DNA of 61,488 nucleotides, taken from JADHLJ01 sp038118725 (GTDB lineage Bacteria > Pseudomonadota > Alphaproteobacteria > Thalassobaculales > Thalassobaculaceae). Made by a program: the position numbers and the translations under genes. Every line of letters begins with the position of its first letter. Positions within the stretch are counted from its first letter, which is position 1. Shown in pieces: positions 7,798 through 16,239 of the stretch. The DNA is taken from positions 1 through 61,488 of the forward strand of contig JAYOIK010000025.1 in assembly GCA_038118725.1 (NCBI GenBank). The letters are read 5' to 3'. The notes under the pieces are model-generated. The model searched no databases. It was not told where the DNA came from and saw only the letters and a program-made list of their open reading frames with translations.

Positions 7798-9012
7798 ATG
7801 GCCCAGCCGATTTACGTGAGCGCTCGCGAGGCCGCCGCCGAGCTTAATATCAGCCGGGCGACGCTCTATGCCTATGTTAGCCGAGGCCTGATCGAGTCCG
7901 TGCCCCGGGCCGGACAAAAACGGCGGGCCTACGCGTTATCGGACGTGCGCGCCTTGCTGCGCGACCGGGGCGCGACCGCGACGGGGGGCGGATCAAACGG
8001 GACGGGAAACCATTTGGATTTCGGCGGGCCAGTCCTGGATAGCGGGCTTTGCGCGATCAGTGACGGGCGTCTGTTCTATCGCGGCCGAGACGCCGCCGCG
8101 CTGGCCGAGGCGACGAGCCTGGAGAGCGTCGCCGGTCTGCTCTGGGATACCGAGGCGCCGGTGATCTTTCCGCTATCGGGCGATGTCGAAACCGATGGCG
8201 AGGCCGGCACGGGCATCACCCGCGCGATCCGGCGATTGAGCCTCGCCGCGACGATTGATCCGCTTGCCCATGGCCGCGGTCCGACGGCGGTGATCGGCGC
8301 CGGATCGGCGATCGTCGGCGCAATAGCAAGAGCTTTTGGCGCGGCATCGAGCCCGGACGAGACACATACCATCGACCAAGCCTTCGCCGAGGGCTGGGGA
8401 CGGCCCAACGCGACTCGGGTTCTGCGGGCCGCCTTGATCCTGGCCGCCGATCATGAACTCAATGCCTCGACCTTCGTGGTACGCTGCGTCGCCTCGACCA
8501 ATGCCAGCCCCTACGGCGCGGTGATCGCCGGCCTCTCGGCCCTGCAGGGTCCACGCCATGGCGGCCAAACCCTCCAGGTCGCGGCTTTCCTCGACGAGGC
8601 GGAACGCACCCCGTCGCCGGAGCGGGCCGTCGCCGACCGTCTGGCCCGGGGCGATACGCTTCCGGGGTTCGGTCACCCACTCTATCCCGATGGAGACATT
8701 CGCGCCTCGACCTTGCTGAAACTGACACGCGAGACCGGCGGCGATCCTGAAGTCGTCGGGTTTTGTGAAGCAATTCAGAGTGCCGCGCGGGCCATGACCG
8801 GCGAGTTCGCCAATGTCGACTTCGCTCTGGTCGCCCTCGCCCGCGCCTTCGCCCTGCCCGATTACGCGCCCTTCGGCCTCTTCTCCACCGGGCGCGCCGT
8901 CGGCTGGATCGCCCATGCTCGCGAGCAATACGCCGACCCCCGTTTGATCCGCCCCCGCGCCCGCTACACCGGCGAGGAACCGAGGCCCGCCCACCAGAAC
9001 CGTGTGGGTTGA
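7798..9012 (+). CDS. citrate synthase family protein with N-terminal helix-turn-helix domain
   Basis: 404 residues. Residues 5-55 are a MerR/excisionase-type HTH (YVSAREAAAELNISRATLYAY, then YALSDVRALL), a glycine-rich linker spans 60-70, and the rest is a citrate-synthase fold. Catalytic residues are kept: H254 in GPRHGG, H293 in GFGHPLY, D341 in NVDF. However neighbouring consensus positions have drifted: the FYSG after the Asp is FALV, and GHRxYKxxDPR is GHPLYPDGDIR. It may be an active enzyme, or an enzyme-derived metabolite sensor using the CS fold to control DNA binding. It starts right beside paired palindromes and is divergent from a plain citrate-synthase paralogue, suggesting auto- and cross-regulation. 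Confidence 0.88.
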   Translation: MAQPIYVSAREAAAELNISRATLYAYVSRGLIESVPRAGQKRRAYALSDVRALLRDRGATATGGGSNGTGNHLDFGGPVLDSGLCAISDGRLFYRGRDAAALAEATSLESVAGLLWDTEAPVIFPLSGDVETDGEAGTGITRAIRRLSLAATIDPLAHGRGPTAVIGAGSAIVGAIARAFGAASSPDETHTIDQAFAEGWGRPNATRVLRAALILAADHELNASTFVVRCVASTNASPYGAVIAGLSALQGPRHGGQTLQVAAFLDEAERTPSPERAVADRLARGDTLPGFGHPLYPDGDIRASTLLKLTRETGGDPEVVGFCEAIQSAARAMTGEFANVDFALVALARAFALPDYAPFGLFSTGRAVGWIAHAREQYADPRLIRPRARYTGEEPRPAHQNRVG

Positions 9013-9029
9013 GGGCCGCTCTCCGCTTA

Positions 9030-9076
9030 CCGTCGCCCTGGCGAAGTCAAGCTTGAGGAGGTCAAACAGGACGAGG
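9030..9076. repeat. degenerate REPIN-like inverted repeat
   Basis: CCGTCGCCCTGGCGAA at 9030-9045 matches the left arm of the elements at 20.9-21.2 kb, and CAGGACGAGG at 9067-9076 resembles their right arm. The segment lies between convergent genes and appears to be a shortened member of the same family. Confidence 0.5.
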
Positions 9077-9099
9077 GTGCTGGTCAACGCGGTTTGGTA

Positions 9100-9789
9100 T
9101 CACCCCCAAACCATCGCGAAGGTCACCGGGTGGCCCCAATAGCGCTCCGACCATTTGGGCTTCTCGGTGGTCCAATCCTCATCGACCACACCCTCGATCA
9201 TCTCCAGTAAACCAAAACCCGCGCCGAGTCCGGCTGTGATGTGATCACTGGTGAGATGCACATGACTTTCCACGCCTACCGACTGGCCGTCCGCGCGGTC
9301 GAAATGGCCGGGAATGCCGAGCATCAGGAAATGCGGGTGATAGCCGACCAGCACGAAACGCCCGCCGGTTCGGGTCAGCCGACGCGCCTCGGCGTATAGA
9401 CCGGAAAGGGTCGGCAAGTGCTCGTCGACCAGGCTGGTGACCGACAGATCATAAACGGCGTCTTCGAAGGGCGTCGCCGCGACATCGCCGATCTCCAACC
9501 GTCGATGGACGCCGCGATCCCGGGCACGTTCCAGCATTTCAGGGGTAAGGTCGATCCCGTCCACCGTCGTGACCCCGGCCTGGCGCAACCAGACCCCGGT
9601 GCGACCGGTTCCGCACCCCAAGTCGACCGCGCGCTCCATCGCCGGCCAATCGACAGTATGCAGTCGGTTGAGCAGCCGCGGGTCCATGACATCAAGCACC
9701 GTGCCCTCGTAGCTCGCCGCCCATTCGCCGTAACCCTCGCGGACGTCGAGCATCGGGTAGTGCCTAGTGTCGAAGATCTCGAACTTCAT
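9100..9789 (-). CDS. class I SAM-dependent methyltransferase
   Basis: 229 residues with a Rossmann-type SAM site: motif I DLGCGTG at 56-62, acidic D in VDGIDLTPEML (motif II), DVAATPFED (motif III) and LTRTGGRFVLVGYHP (post III). The methyl acceptor is not evident. Its ATG overlaps the stop of the molybdenum-hydroxylase large subunit (ATGA, 9786-9789), so it is translationally coupled to that enzyme and probably acts on its substrate or product. Alternatives such as a housekeeping role are less likely given the coupling. Confidence 0.82.
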   Translation of the reverse strand: MKFEIFDTRHYPMLDVREGYGEWAASYEGTVLDVMDPRLLNRLHTVDWPAMERAVDLGCGTGRTGVWLRQAGVTTVDGIDLTPEMLERARDRGVHRRLEIGDVAATPFEDAVYDLSVTSLVDEHLPTLSGLYAEARRLTRTGGRFVLVGYHPHFLMLGIPGHFDRADGQSVGVESHVHLTSDHITAGLGAGFGLLEMIEGVVDEDWTTEKPKWSERYWGHPVTFAMVWG

Positions 9790-11942
9790 GACGCCAGCGC
9801 GGCTGCCCGTAGGTTCTCCGGTGTTAGCGGCAGTCGTCTAGGACGCACGCTGGTGGCGCGAGCGACGGCGTTGGCGATCGCCGCGCCGGTGGGCCCGCAT
9901 ACCGCCTCTCCGGCGCCGAGGAACGGGGCATCCGGCTGGTCGAGCAGGATGGTCTCGATCTCGGGGATGTTGTCGAAGCCGATGATCGGATAGCTCTCCC
10001 AATCGCGGCTGGTGATGCCGTCGGGATCATGGGTGACAGCCTCGTGGATCGTCCAGCTCGCGGCCTGGATGAAGCCGCCCTCGAGCTGCGCGATGAAGCC
10101 GTTGGGATCGACGATCTGTCCGGCGTCGCCGGCGATCACGGCGCGTTTCAAGCGCACCCGGTCGGCCTCGTCCACGGTCAGTTCCACCGCCACCGCGGCA
10201 TAGGCCTTGGCGTTCTTGTACTGGGCAAAGCCGAGACCGCGCCCATGACCCTCGGGAGCCGCGTCCAGCGGTCCGATGCGCGATGCCACCGCCTCGATAC
10301 AGGCGTAGGCCCTTGGGTCATCCATGTGCCGGAGCCTCAACGCCACCGGGTCCTCGCCGGCCGCCTCGGCCAGCTCGTCGAGGAAGCTTTCCAGCGCGTA
10401 GACATTGGCGTAGGCGCCGAGGGTGCGAAGCGCCGAGGTCCGGTGCGGCAGGTTTCGGACCAGGTGCTTGACCAGGCGGGGCTCGGGAATGCGGTAAAGC
10501 GGCTCCAGATTCCGGTGGATGCCGCCGTGATGGGTCATGTTCGGCGGCGGCGGCGAAACCTCCGGTGGATCGGCGAGATAGCGCGCCGGCATCAGGCGCG
10601 ACGGTCCCAGACCCGCCACGCCTGGGCGCGGTCGCAGGACATGGGTATCGCTATGAGACTCGTGACTCCAGGCGGTGATCGACCCGTCCGCGTCGATGGC
10701 GCCTGATAGTTCCATCACCATGGCCGGGGAATACGGCTCCCAGGCATGCTCGTCCTCGCGGGTCCACTTCAGCAAAACCGGCACGCCGGGCATGGCGCGA
10801 GCGACCAGCGCCGCGTCCACCGCCGCGTCGTCGGCGCCGTTATGGCCGTAACAGCCGGAGCCCGGGCGATGGTGAATCCGCAGGCTGTCGACCGGCATGT
10901 CCAGCAACTCGGCCAGACTGGTCCGCAACAGATAGATGCCTTGGCTGTGGGTCCAGATTTCCAGCCCGCCGTCCCGAGAGATCGCGAGGCCCGCCGACGG
11001 CCCGATGGAACCGTGCATGATATAGGCGCGTTCATACCGCGCGGCATGGCTGGCCTTGGCCTTGGCGGGAACCTCCAGCGGTGGCGGCACCGGCGTGTCC
11101 AGCACCGGCACGCCGTCGACCACCGGCATGCTCATCCGCTCGTTACTGGTGAGTTGCTCGTAGATGTCGCGGCTATCGAGACCAGGCTCGGAGGTCCAGG
11201 TCGCGGCATTGTAGAGCACGCGCGCCGCCTTGATCACGGCGAACTCATCGGCCCCGGCGATGGCCAGGAAGCTGCCGTCGCGCACCACCGTGAAACCGTC
11301 ATCCGTCAGGCGTTTCAGCACCGTTTCGTCCAGCGCCTCAAGACGCGCCAGGGCGTGGGGCGGCCTTACCGGGCGCGCATGGACCATGCCCTCCATGGTC
11401 ATGTCGTTCACGAAAACATGCCGTCCGGTGACGATATCCTCGATGTCCAGGGGAGCGCTTGGCTTGCCCACCAAAGTGCGCGCCTCGGCGGGCTTGATCC
11501 GGGCGTTTACATCGATGGGGATGCCGAAGCGCTGGTCGCCTTGCAGGTCCCAATAGGTGGTGGAGGCATTGGTGGACCGCGCCGTGATGGTGCCGTCATC
11601 AATGTCGAGTTCCTCGACGGCGACGCCCAGCGTCTCGGCGGCCTTGGCCAGCATCGCCGCCCGGGCGGTCGCCGAGGCCAGCCGGACGGCATTGCCGGAT
11701 TCCTCCATCGAATTGCTGCCCGAGGTAATCCCCTCGTCAGGCCCATCGATGGTGTCGGGACGGAGCATCACGATCCGCGCGGGCGCGACATCCAGTTCCT
11801 CGGCGGCGAGACGCGAGACGGCGGAGGAGATCTTCTGGCCGATATCGACCTTGCCCATGCGGACCCGGACCACGCCATCGGTGGTGATCGAGATCCAGGA
11901 ATCGAGATCGGGGTTCTTGGTCAGGCTTGGATTCTCGGTCAT
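9786..11942 (-). CDS. xanthine dehydrogenase family molybdopterin-binding subunit (IorB/NicB-like)
   Basis: 718 residues. It starts directly in the IorB-type small domain (VRMGKVDIGQKISS near 28-41), contains the GCYGHNGADDAAVDAA segment that contacts molybdopterin, and ends with LGAGEAVCGPTGAAIANA, whose Glu is the conserved catalytic base of molybdenum hydroxylases. No Tat signal peptide and no cytochrome domain are visible, unlike some IorB and NicB proteins. With the 2Fe-2S subunit 4 bases upstream and no FAD subunit, this is a two-subunit hydroxylase of the isoquinoline oxidoreductase / nicotinate dehydrogenase class that adds water-derived oxygen to N-heterocycles or aldehydes. The start is the ATG at 11942; the longer frame to 12047 overlaps the upstream gene. 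Confidence 0.88.
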   Translation of the reverse strand: MTENPSLTKNPDLDSWISITTDGVVRVRMGKVDIGQKISSAVSRLAAEELDVAPARIVMLRPDTIDGPDEGITSGSNSMEESGNAVRLASATARAAMLAKAAETLGVAVEELDIDDGTITARSTNASTTYWDLQGDQRFGIPIDVNARIKPAEARTLVGKPSAPLDIEDIVTGRHVFVNDMTMEGMVHARPVRPPHALARLEALDETVLKRLTDDGFTVVRDGSFLAIAGADEFAVIKAARVLYNAATWTSEPGLDSRDIYEQLTSNERMSMPVVDGVPVLDTPVPPPLEVPAKAKASHAARYERAYIMHGSIGPSAGLAISRDGGLEIWTHSQGIYLLRTSLAELLDMPVDSLRIHHRPGSGCYGHNGADDAAVDAALVARAMPGVPVLLKWTREDEHAWEPYSPAMVMELSGAIDADGSITAWSHESHSDTHVLRPRPGVAGLGPSRLMPARYLADPPEVSPPPPNMTHHGGIHRNLEPLYRIPEPRLVKHLVRNLPHRTSALRTLGAYANVYALESFLDELAEAAGEDPVALRLRHMDDPRAYACIEAVASRIGPLDAAPEGHGRGLGFAQYKNAKAYAAVAVELTVDEADRVRLKRAVIAGDAGQIVDPNGFIAQLEGGFIQAASWTIHEAVTHDPDGITSRDWESYPIIGFDNIPEIETILLDQPDAPFLGAGEAVCGPTGAAIANAVARATSVRPRRLPLTPENLRAAALAS

Positions 11943-11946
11943 GGTC

Positions 11947-12408
11947 TCAGCCCTCCCGCCGAAGCCGGTCGATCGCCGCCAGAATGCGCGCGTGGCTGCC
12001 ACATCGGCAGAGATGACCGGCGAGAGCGCTCTGTACCGCCTCGTCATCGGGCTTCGGATCGTATTCGAACAGTCCGGTGACCGCGATCACCATGCCCGGT
12101 GTGCAGTAGCCGCATTGCGCCGCGGTTTCGGCGATGAAGGCGCGCTGGACCTTGCTGAGCACGCCGTCCTTGGCCAGGCCCTCGACGGTGACGATGTCCT
12201 TGCCTTCGAACTCCGAGGCCGCGGCCACGCAACTGAGCCGGCTCTCGCCGTCGACCAGCACCGCGCAAGCCCCGCATTGCTCCAGGCCGCAGCCGAGCTT
12301 CGCGCCGGTCAGGCCCAATTGGTTCCGCAATACCTGTAATAGCGGCGTATCGCTTTCCGTGTCGACCCGGCGCGACTCGCCGTTCACCTGGAGATTGAGT
12401 GTCGGCAT
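11947..12408 (-). CDS. (2Fe-2S)-binding subunit of molybdenum hydroxylase (IorA/CoxS-like)
   Basis: 153 residues. Plant-type ferredoxin cluster ligands C40, C45, C48 and C60 in the N-terminal half, then the helical second cluster domain with C99, C102, C134 and C136 (CGYC...CRCG), the standard pattern for the small subunit of xanthine-dehydrogenase-type enzymes. It transfers electrons from the molybdenum cofactor of the next gene product. It is first in a three-gene operon with the large subunit and the methyltransferase. Start 12408 gives the family N-terminus; the frame to 12579 lacks similarity. The divergent MFS transporter may move the substrate. Confidence 0.92.
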   Translation of the reverse strand: MPTLNLQVNGESRRVDTESDTPLLQVLRNQLGLTGAKLGCGLEQCGACAVLVDGESRLSCVAAASEFEGKDIVTVEGLAKDGVLSKVQRAFIAETAAQCGYCTPGMVIAVTGLFEYDPKPDDEAVQSALAGHLCRCGSHARILAAIDRLRREG

Positions 12409-12566
12409 TGGTGACTTCCCCCGCGCATACTTCCAGCAAGACCGAAGCGAACTATTGGTCCGGTCCCTTCTCGTGTCATAGTGACGCGATATCGACCTCG
12501 GTGGAAAGCCCGTCGCGACACCGGTCGGGGGAGTATCGCGATGACGCTGAATATCGATCCCTGGGC

Positions 12567-13760
12567 ATGAGCCAATCACAACGAAACTCCCGGGTGATCG
12601 TGACCCTGGCCTGTTTCCTCATGGCGACCTTCGCCTGGGGAACGGTGTTCTACGGCCACAGCGTCTACATGGATGCCCTGACCCGTGAGCGTGGCTGGTC
12701 GACGGCGCTCATCTCGACATCGATCCTGGTTTTCTGGCTCTCCAGCCTGCCAGGGACCCTGAGCGTCGGCTATTTGATCGATCGACGCGGACCGGTGCCG
12801 GTGGTGATCATCGGTGCGCTTTGCATCGGTCTCGGTCTAGTCGCGCTTGGCCACGTGACCGAGCCCTGGCAGCTTTTCGGTGTCTACATCGTGCTCGGAT
12901 TCGGCTACCCGGCGATGGCGGCGGCGGCGATCAGTCCGACCCTGGCCCCATGGTTCGATAAAGGGTTCGGCGCCGCGTTGGGGGTCGCGTTGAGCGGCGC
13001 CAGTTTCGGCGGGGCCATCGTGCCGGTTCTGATGGTGTATTCGAGCACCCACAATGGATTCGAGAAGACGATGCTGGTCGCCGGCGTTACGGTTCTCGCG
13101 ACCTTGGCGATCGTGGCGATTGTGCTGGCAAGGCTGGGCCGACCCGAGCGCGCGGCGTCCAGCCGAAGCGACCCGGCGCCGGTCGGCGCCAGGGAGCGGC
13201 TTCGTGACCCGTTGTTCTGGCGGATCGCGGTGGCGGCGGCGCTGGGGCTCGGCGGCCAAGTCGGGTTGCTCGCGCATCAGATACCCATCGTCGCCAAGCA
13301 TGGCACGCCGGAGGCGGCGGCTTTCGCGGTCACCATTGTGGCGATCGGGTCGGCGGTGGGCCGGCTGGTGATCTCACAGGCCAGCCGAGTGGTGCCCGTG
13401 ACAATGCTCGCCGCGCTTAGCTATGGCCTGTTCGGTATCGGTGTCGCGGTGATCGCGCTCTCGCAATCCCTGACCCAGATCTATATCGGCTGCGCCATCG
13501 CCGGTTTCATGGTCGGCCCCATCGTATTGCTGCCGCCGGTTCTGGTGCGCGAGGCTTTCGGATCGAACGGTTACGGCTCGACCTACGCGCTGGTGAACGT
13601 GGTCATGTACATCCTCGCCGCCCTCGGCCCATGGGCCGTGGGTATGCTGTACGCCGGATATGGCGACTATGCCGGCGGCCTGTGGATGTTGGTGGGGTTG
13701 GAAGTCGGGGCGATTGCCCTGATCCTGAAGCCCTTGCCGAAAACTCGTATCAGTCCTTGA
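12567..13760 (+). CDS. MFS transporter (OFA/monocarboxylate-type)
   Basis: 397 residues, about 12 hydrophobic segments in two halves of six, with the loop 2-3 signature GYLIDRRGP and a cytoplasmic central loop containing many Arg (RLGRPERAASSR). This resembles bacterial major-facilitator proteins of the oxalate-formate antiporter / monocarboxylate group. The start at 12567 places the first membrane segment at about residue 10; the long upstream open frame is in the divergent intergenic region. It is divergent from the molybdenum hydroxylase operon, so it may import that enzyme's substrate. Its end overlaps the convergent gene by 11 bases. Confidence 0.82.
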   Translation: MSQSQRNSRVIVTLACFLMATFAWGTVFYGHSVYMDALTRERGWSTALISTSILVFWLSSLPGTLSVGYLIDRRGPVPVVIIGALCIGLGLVALGHVTEPWQLFGVYIVLGFGYPAMAAAAISPTLAPWFDKGFGAALGVALSGASFGGAIVPVLMVYSSTHNGFEKTMLVAGVTVLATLAIVAIVLARLGRPERAASSRSDPAPVGARERLRDPLFWRIAVAAALGLGGQVGLLAHQIPIVAKHGTPEAAAFAVTIVAIGSAVGRLVISQASRVVPVTMLAALSYGLFGIGVAVIALSQSLTQIYIGCAIAGFMVGPIVLLPPVLVREAFGSNGYGSTYALVNVVMYILAALGPWAVGMLYAGYGDYAGGLWMLVGLEVGAIALILKPLPKTRISP

Positions 13761-14421
13761 GGGTCCGCAACATTTCCTCGCGCAGGGCGTCAAGTTCGCT
13801 CTTCGGGGCCGAGTTTTTCCGCCGCGATGAGCGCGTCACCGCGTCGTCCGGCAGTTTCTGCCAGTCCCAATTCTGACCGTCGTCATCATCGTCCTTGGGC
13901 GCTGCTTTTCCCTGGCGAGACGTCGGAATGCGATTGAGTTCCCAATCCTGGGAGGAGTTTTTCTTGGGCGCGGCGGGACGCGCGGGCGCGGGCGCCTTCG
14001 CGCGGGCGGCGGGCGGTGCCTGGCGCGGCGGCTCTTGCTTGGGTGGCTCCGGTTCCGGCGGCGGGCGCATCTGAAAGATCCCCTCCGTGCTCTCGGGGTC
14101 CGGCAACTCCCATTCGATGAACTCCGCCGGAGCGGGAGTCGGTTGCGACGTGGCGGTTTTCTTCCGCCTAATTCTGGTCTCGCGGACGGTCGTGGCCTTG
14201 GTCTCCGCCGTCGACTGGATGGAGGATCGCTGTTCGGGCGGCAGGGAATCGAACAGCGCCTCGGCCTGTTGGTAGTCCGCCGCGCTCCCGGTATCGGCGG
14301 CCTTGTATAGTCGGCGCGCGGCGCCTTCACTACCCTTGGCCTTGGTGCTGTCGGCGAGAATTCTAAGCCCTCTTCGCGTTTCCGCGTCGAGCTCGCCATC
14401 ATTCCGGTCGTTGTCGGCCAT
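13750..14421 (-). CDS. hypothetical protein, disordered, Pro/Ala-rich with repeated Trp motifs
   Basis: 223 residues, not recognised. Residues 10-70 look helical (ETRRGLRILADSTKAKG, QQAEALFDSL). From 85 on the chain is low-complexity: basic, then Pro/Glu/Ala-rich (115-155), then acidic DDDDD. Three short Trp motifs recur in the tail: W104 in EWELPDP, W160 in DWELNRIP, and W185/W187 in NWDWQKLPDD. The last 15 residues (SELDALREEMLRT) may form a helix. A strong AGGAGA ribosome binding site precedes the ATG at 14421, supporting a real gene. It converges on and overlaps the MFS gene. No membrane or signal segment. Possibly a scaffold or adaptor; function unknown. Confidence 0.7.
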   Translation of the reverse strand: MADNDRNDGELDAETRRGLRILADSTKAKGSEGAARRLYKAADTGSAADYQQAEALFDSLPPEQRSSIQSTAETKATTVRETRIRRKKTATSQPTPAPAEFIEWELPDPESTEGIFQMRPPPEPEPPKQEPPRQAPPAARAKAPAPARPAAPKKNSSQDWELNRIPTSRQGKAAPKDDDDDGQNWDWQKLPDDAVTRSSRRKNSAPKSELDALREEMLRTLKD

Positions 14422-14603
14422 GTCGAAATCTCCTGCCCCCACCATTGTTTATACCGCCTAAATCGCCCCAAGACACGGGAATATGTTCCCACGGATAGGA
14501 AATCGCGGTTCGCGGGAACCTCAATGTATGGCTTGCGGGGTCGTGCGAATGACGATATTGCCGGGTTCAACTGAATTGAGACTGAACGGATTGGGAGATG
14601 GAC

Positions 14604-15218
14604 ATGATTCTCGTCGGACGCAATGTGTCGCCCTTCGTACGCCGCACCGCGGTGGTATTGAAACTACTGGACGTGGCGTACGAGCAGAAGATGCTCTCAA
14701 CCGCCGATGACCTTCCGGATATCTTGAAAAGCAACCCCGTCGGTCGGGTGCCGGCGCTGGTTCTCGATGACGGCGAAACCCTGCTCGATAGCGGCGCGAT
14801 CATCGATCATCTGATGGAGGTCCATGATACGGACCGCAAGCTCTTGCCGGCGTCCGGCGCGGCGCGGCGCGTGGTTCTCAAAACCACGGCTCTCGCGCAC
14901 GGCGTGATGGAGAAGGGCGTCTCGTCATCCTACGAACGCAATCGCCGGCCCGAGGAGAAGGTCTACCAGGATTGGGTGGATCGCTGTGATGGTCAGGCGG
15001 AATCGGGCCTTCGCGCGCTGGAGGCCCAGGCGGCCGCGGCCAAGACCGAATGGTTGCATGGCGATGACATCACGCTCGGCGATATCACCGCCGTTCTGGC
15101 CTATGAATTCGTGCGGGCCTCGGCGCGTTACGTTACCGAGCGCAATGACTTTCCGGCGATGGCGGCGCTTGCAGCCAAGGCGAAAGCCATGCCCGCCTTC
15201 GCCGAAAGCAAGCCGTAA
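14604..15218 (+). CDS. glutathione S-transferase family protein
   Basis: 204 residues. Thioredoxin-like N-terminal domain with SPFVRR just after the first strand (Ser is the likely glutathione-activating residue), the cis-Pro motif NPVGRVPAL, and ETLLDSGAIIDHL which binds the glutathione gamma-glutamyl group; the rest is the all-helical C-terminal domain. The ATG at 14604 is preferred over that at 14598 because GGGAG at 14593-14597 touches the latter but has proper 6-base spacing to the former. Detoxification or glutathione-dependent isomerisation is expected; the substrate is unknown. It faces the divergent disordered protein and converges with the CmcJ-type oxygenase. Confidence 0.88.
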   Translation: MILVGRNVSPFVRRTAVVLKLLDVAYEQKMLSTADDLPDILKSNPVGRVPALVLDDGETLLDSGAIIDHLMEVHDTDRKLLPASGAARRVVLKTTALAHGVMEKGVSSSYERNRRPEEKVYQDWVDRCDGQAESGLRALEAQAAAAKTEWLHGDDITLGDITAVLAYEFVRASARYVTERNDFPAMAALAAKAKAMPAFAESKP

Positions 15219-15233
15219 CGCTCTCCCGGCGGA

Positions 15234-16088
15234 TTATTCCGCCTCGAAAACCAGGTAGGTCCGGGTCTCGATACTTTCACGCGCCGGCATGTCCTCGGTC
15301 TCGCCCGGATGGGTGAAGGCGCCGTGCGGCGTGAACCGGGCCCGACCGTCATCGATACTGTCCCAACCCTTGATCAAGATCACCTCGTCGGGCGTCATCT
15401 CGGAGGCGTAGTACCAACGGTGACCGTCGCCGCGGGCAAGCTGATAGATCTCGCCGGTGCGGTCGGGAAAACGCTGATCGGTGGCGATCAGATCTCCGGC
15501 GGGCACGCTGGCGGAATCCGCCAGGGCCAACGGCGCGCGCAGGACCGGGCCGGTGATCGGACGCCAGACATTGACCTGGACGATCCGACCGCCGGAGGAG
15601 AGCACGCGGTCGACCTCGGCCTCCCCCAGGGTATCCTTGGCGCGTTGCGGTCCGGATTTGACGGTGTAATCCGCGTGAACCCGGCCCGCCGGCCCGCGAT
15701 GGCCATCGGGGTTCCTGGCGCCGGCGGCGTCGCTGGAGCGGCGGGTATGATCGAAGATCGTGACCGCGTCCGCCCCGGTCATGTCCTTCAACATCGCGAC
15801 CAGCTCCGCGTTGTATTGAGTTTCGATCAGGTCGTCGTCGTAGAGGTCGACGACCTTGCTCTGATGCGCGCGCAACTCAAACCCGTTCACGTCCATGGAC
15901 AGCGTATCGGCGATGTCGCGCATATCATTGATCCGCGCCGGCAGATCCTCGGTCTCGAAAAACACCTTGGGCTCGCCGCCGGTGATCTGGGAACTTTCGA
16001 AATACGGCTTGGTGTCCTGGCGGACGATGTAGCGCAGATTGGCCGTGACGGCGTGATCGGGCTGTTGACGCGCGGCGGCTTGGCTCAT
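15234..16088 (-). CDS. CmcJ/NvfI-family oxidoreductase (putative 2-oxoglutarate/Fe(II) type)
   Basis: 284 residues. H138-A-D140 early in the core and a later His (H255 or H260, in FTPHGAFTHPGET) plus Arg270/Arg276 could supply the facial triad and the 2-oxoglutarate contact. The VHADYT and NVWRPITGPV stretches are characteristic of the CmcJ/NvfI family (cephamycin 7-alpha hydroxylation partner, fungal asnovolin chemistry; related to GA4 desaturase). A good AGGAGT ribosome binding site lies upstream of 16088. It is followed by the convergent GST and preceded, 150 bases away on the same strand, by a CoA-transferase subunit. Bacterial members are mostly uncharacterised, so the substrate is open. 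Confidence 0.78.
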   Translation of the reverse strand: MSQAAARQQPDHAVTANLRYIVRQDTKPYFESSQITGGEPKVFFETEDLPARINDMRDIADTLSMDVNGFELRAHQSKVVDLYDDDLIETQYNAELVAMLKDMTGADAVTIFDHTRRSSDAAGARNPDGHRGPAGRVHADYTVKSGPQRAKDTLGEAEVDRVLSSGGRIVQVNVWRPITGPVLRAPLALADSASVPAGDLIATDQRFPDRTGEIYQLARGDGHRWYYASEMTPDEVILIKGWDSIDDGRARFTPHGAFTHPGETEDMPARESIETRTYLVFEAE

Positions 16089-16239
16089 GACGGGTACTCC
16101 TCGCGGGCGATGGTTTTCATTCCGTTGACGAGAGAATGGTGGCGATGATTGGTCTTTTTAATGCCGAAATGGCAAAGACAGCCGGTCGATTTTGGGCATA
16201 ATCAGAAATATCAAGGATCCAGGAATGCCGGGTGCCGTC

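Noticed and set aside
10746..12080. 444-residue plus-strand frame antisense to the molybdenum hydroxylase genes
   Set aside because: No domain signature; sense strand has complete cofactor motifs.
14479..14492. GGGAATATGTTCCC palindrome considered as a LexA or other SOS box
   Set aside because: It does not fit the alphaproteobacterial LexA pattern (GTTC-N7-GTTC), and neither flanking gene is an SOS gene; too short to call an operator.
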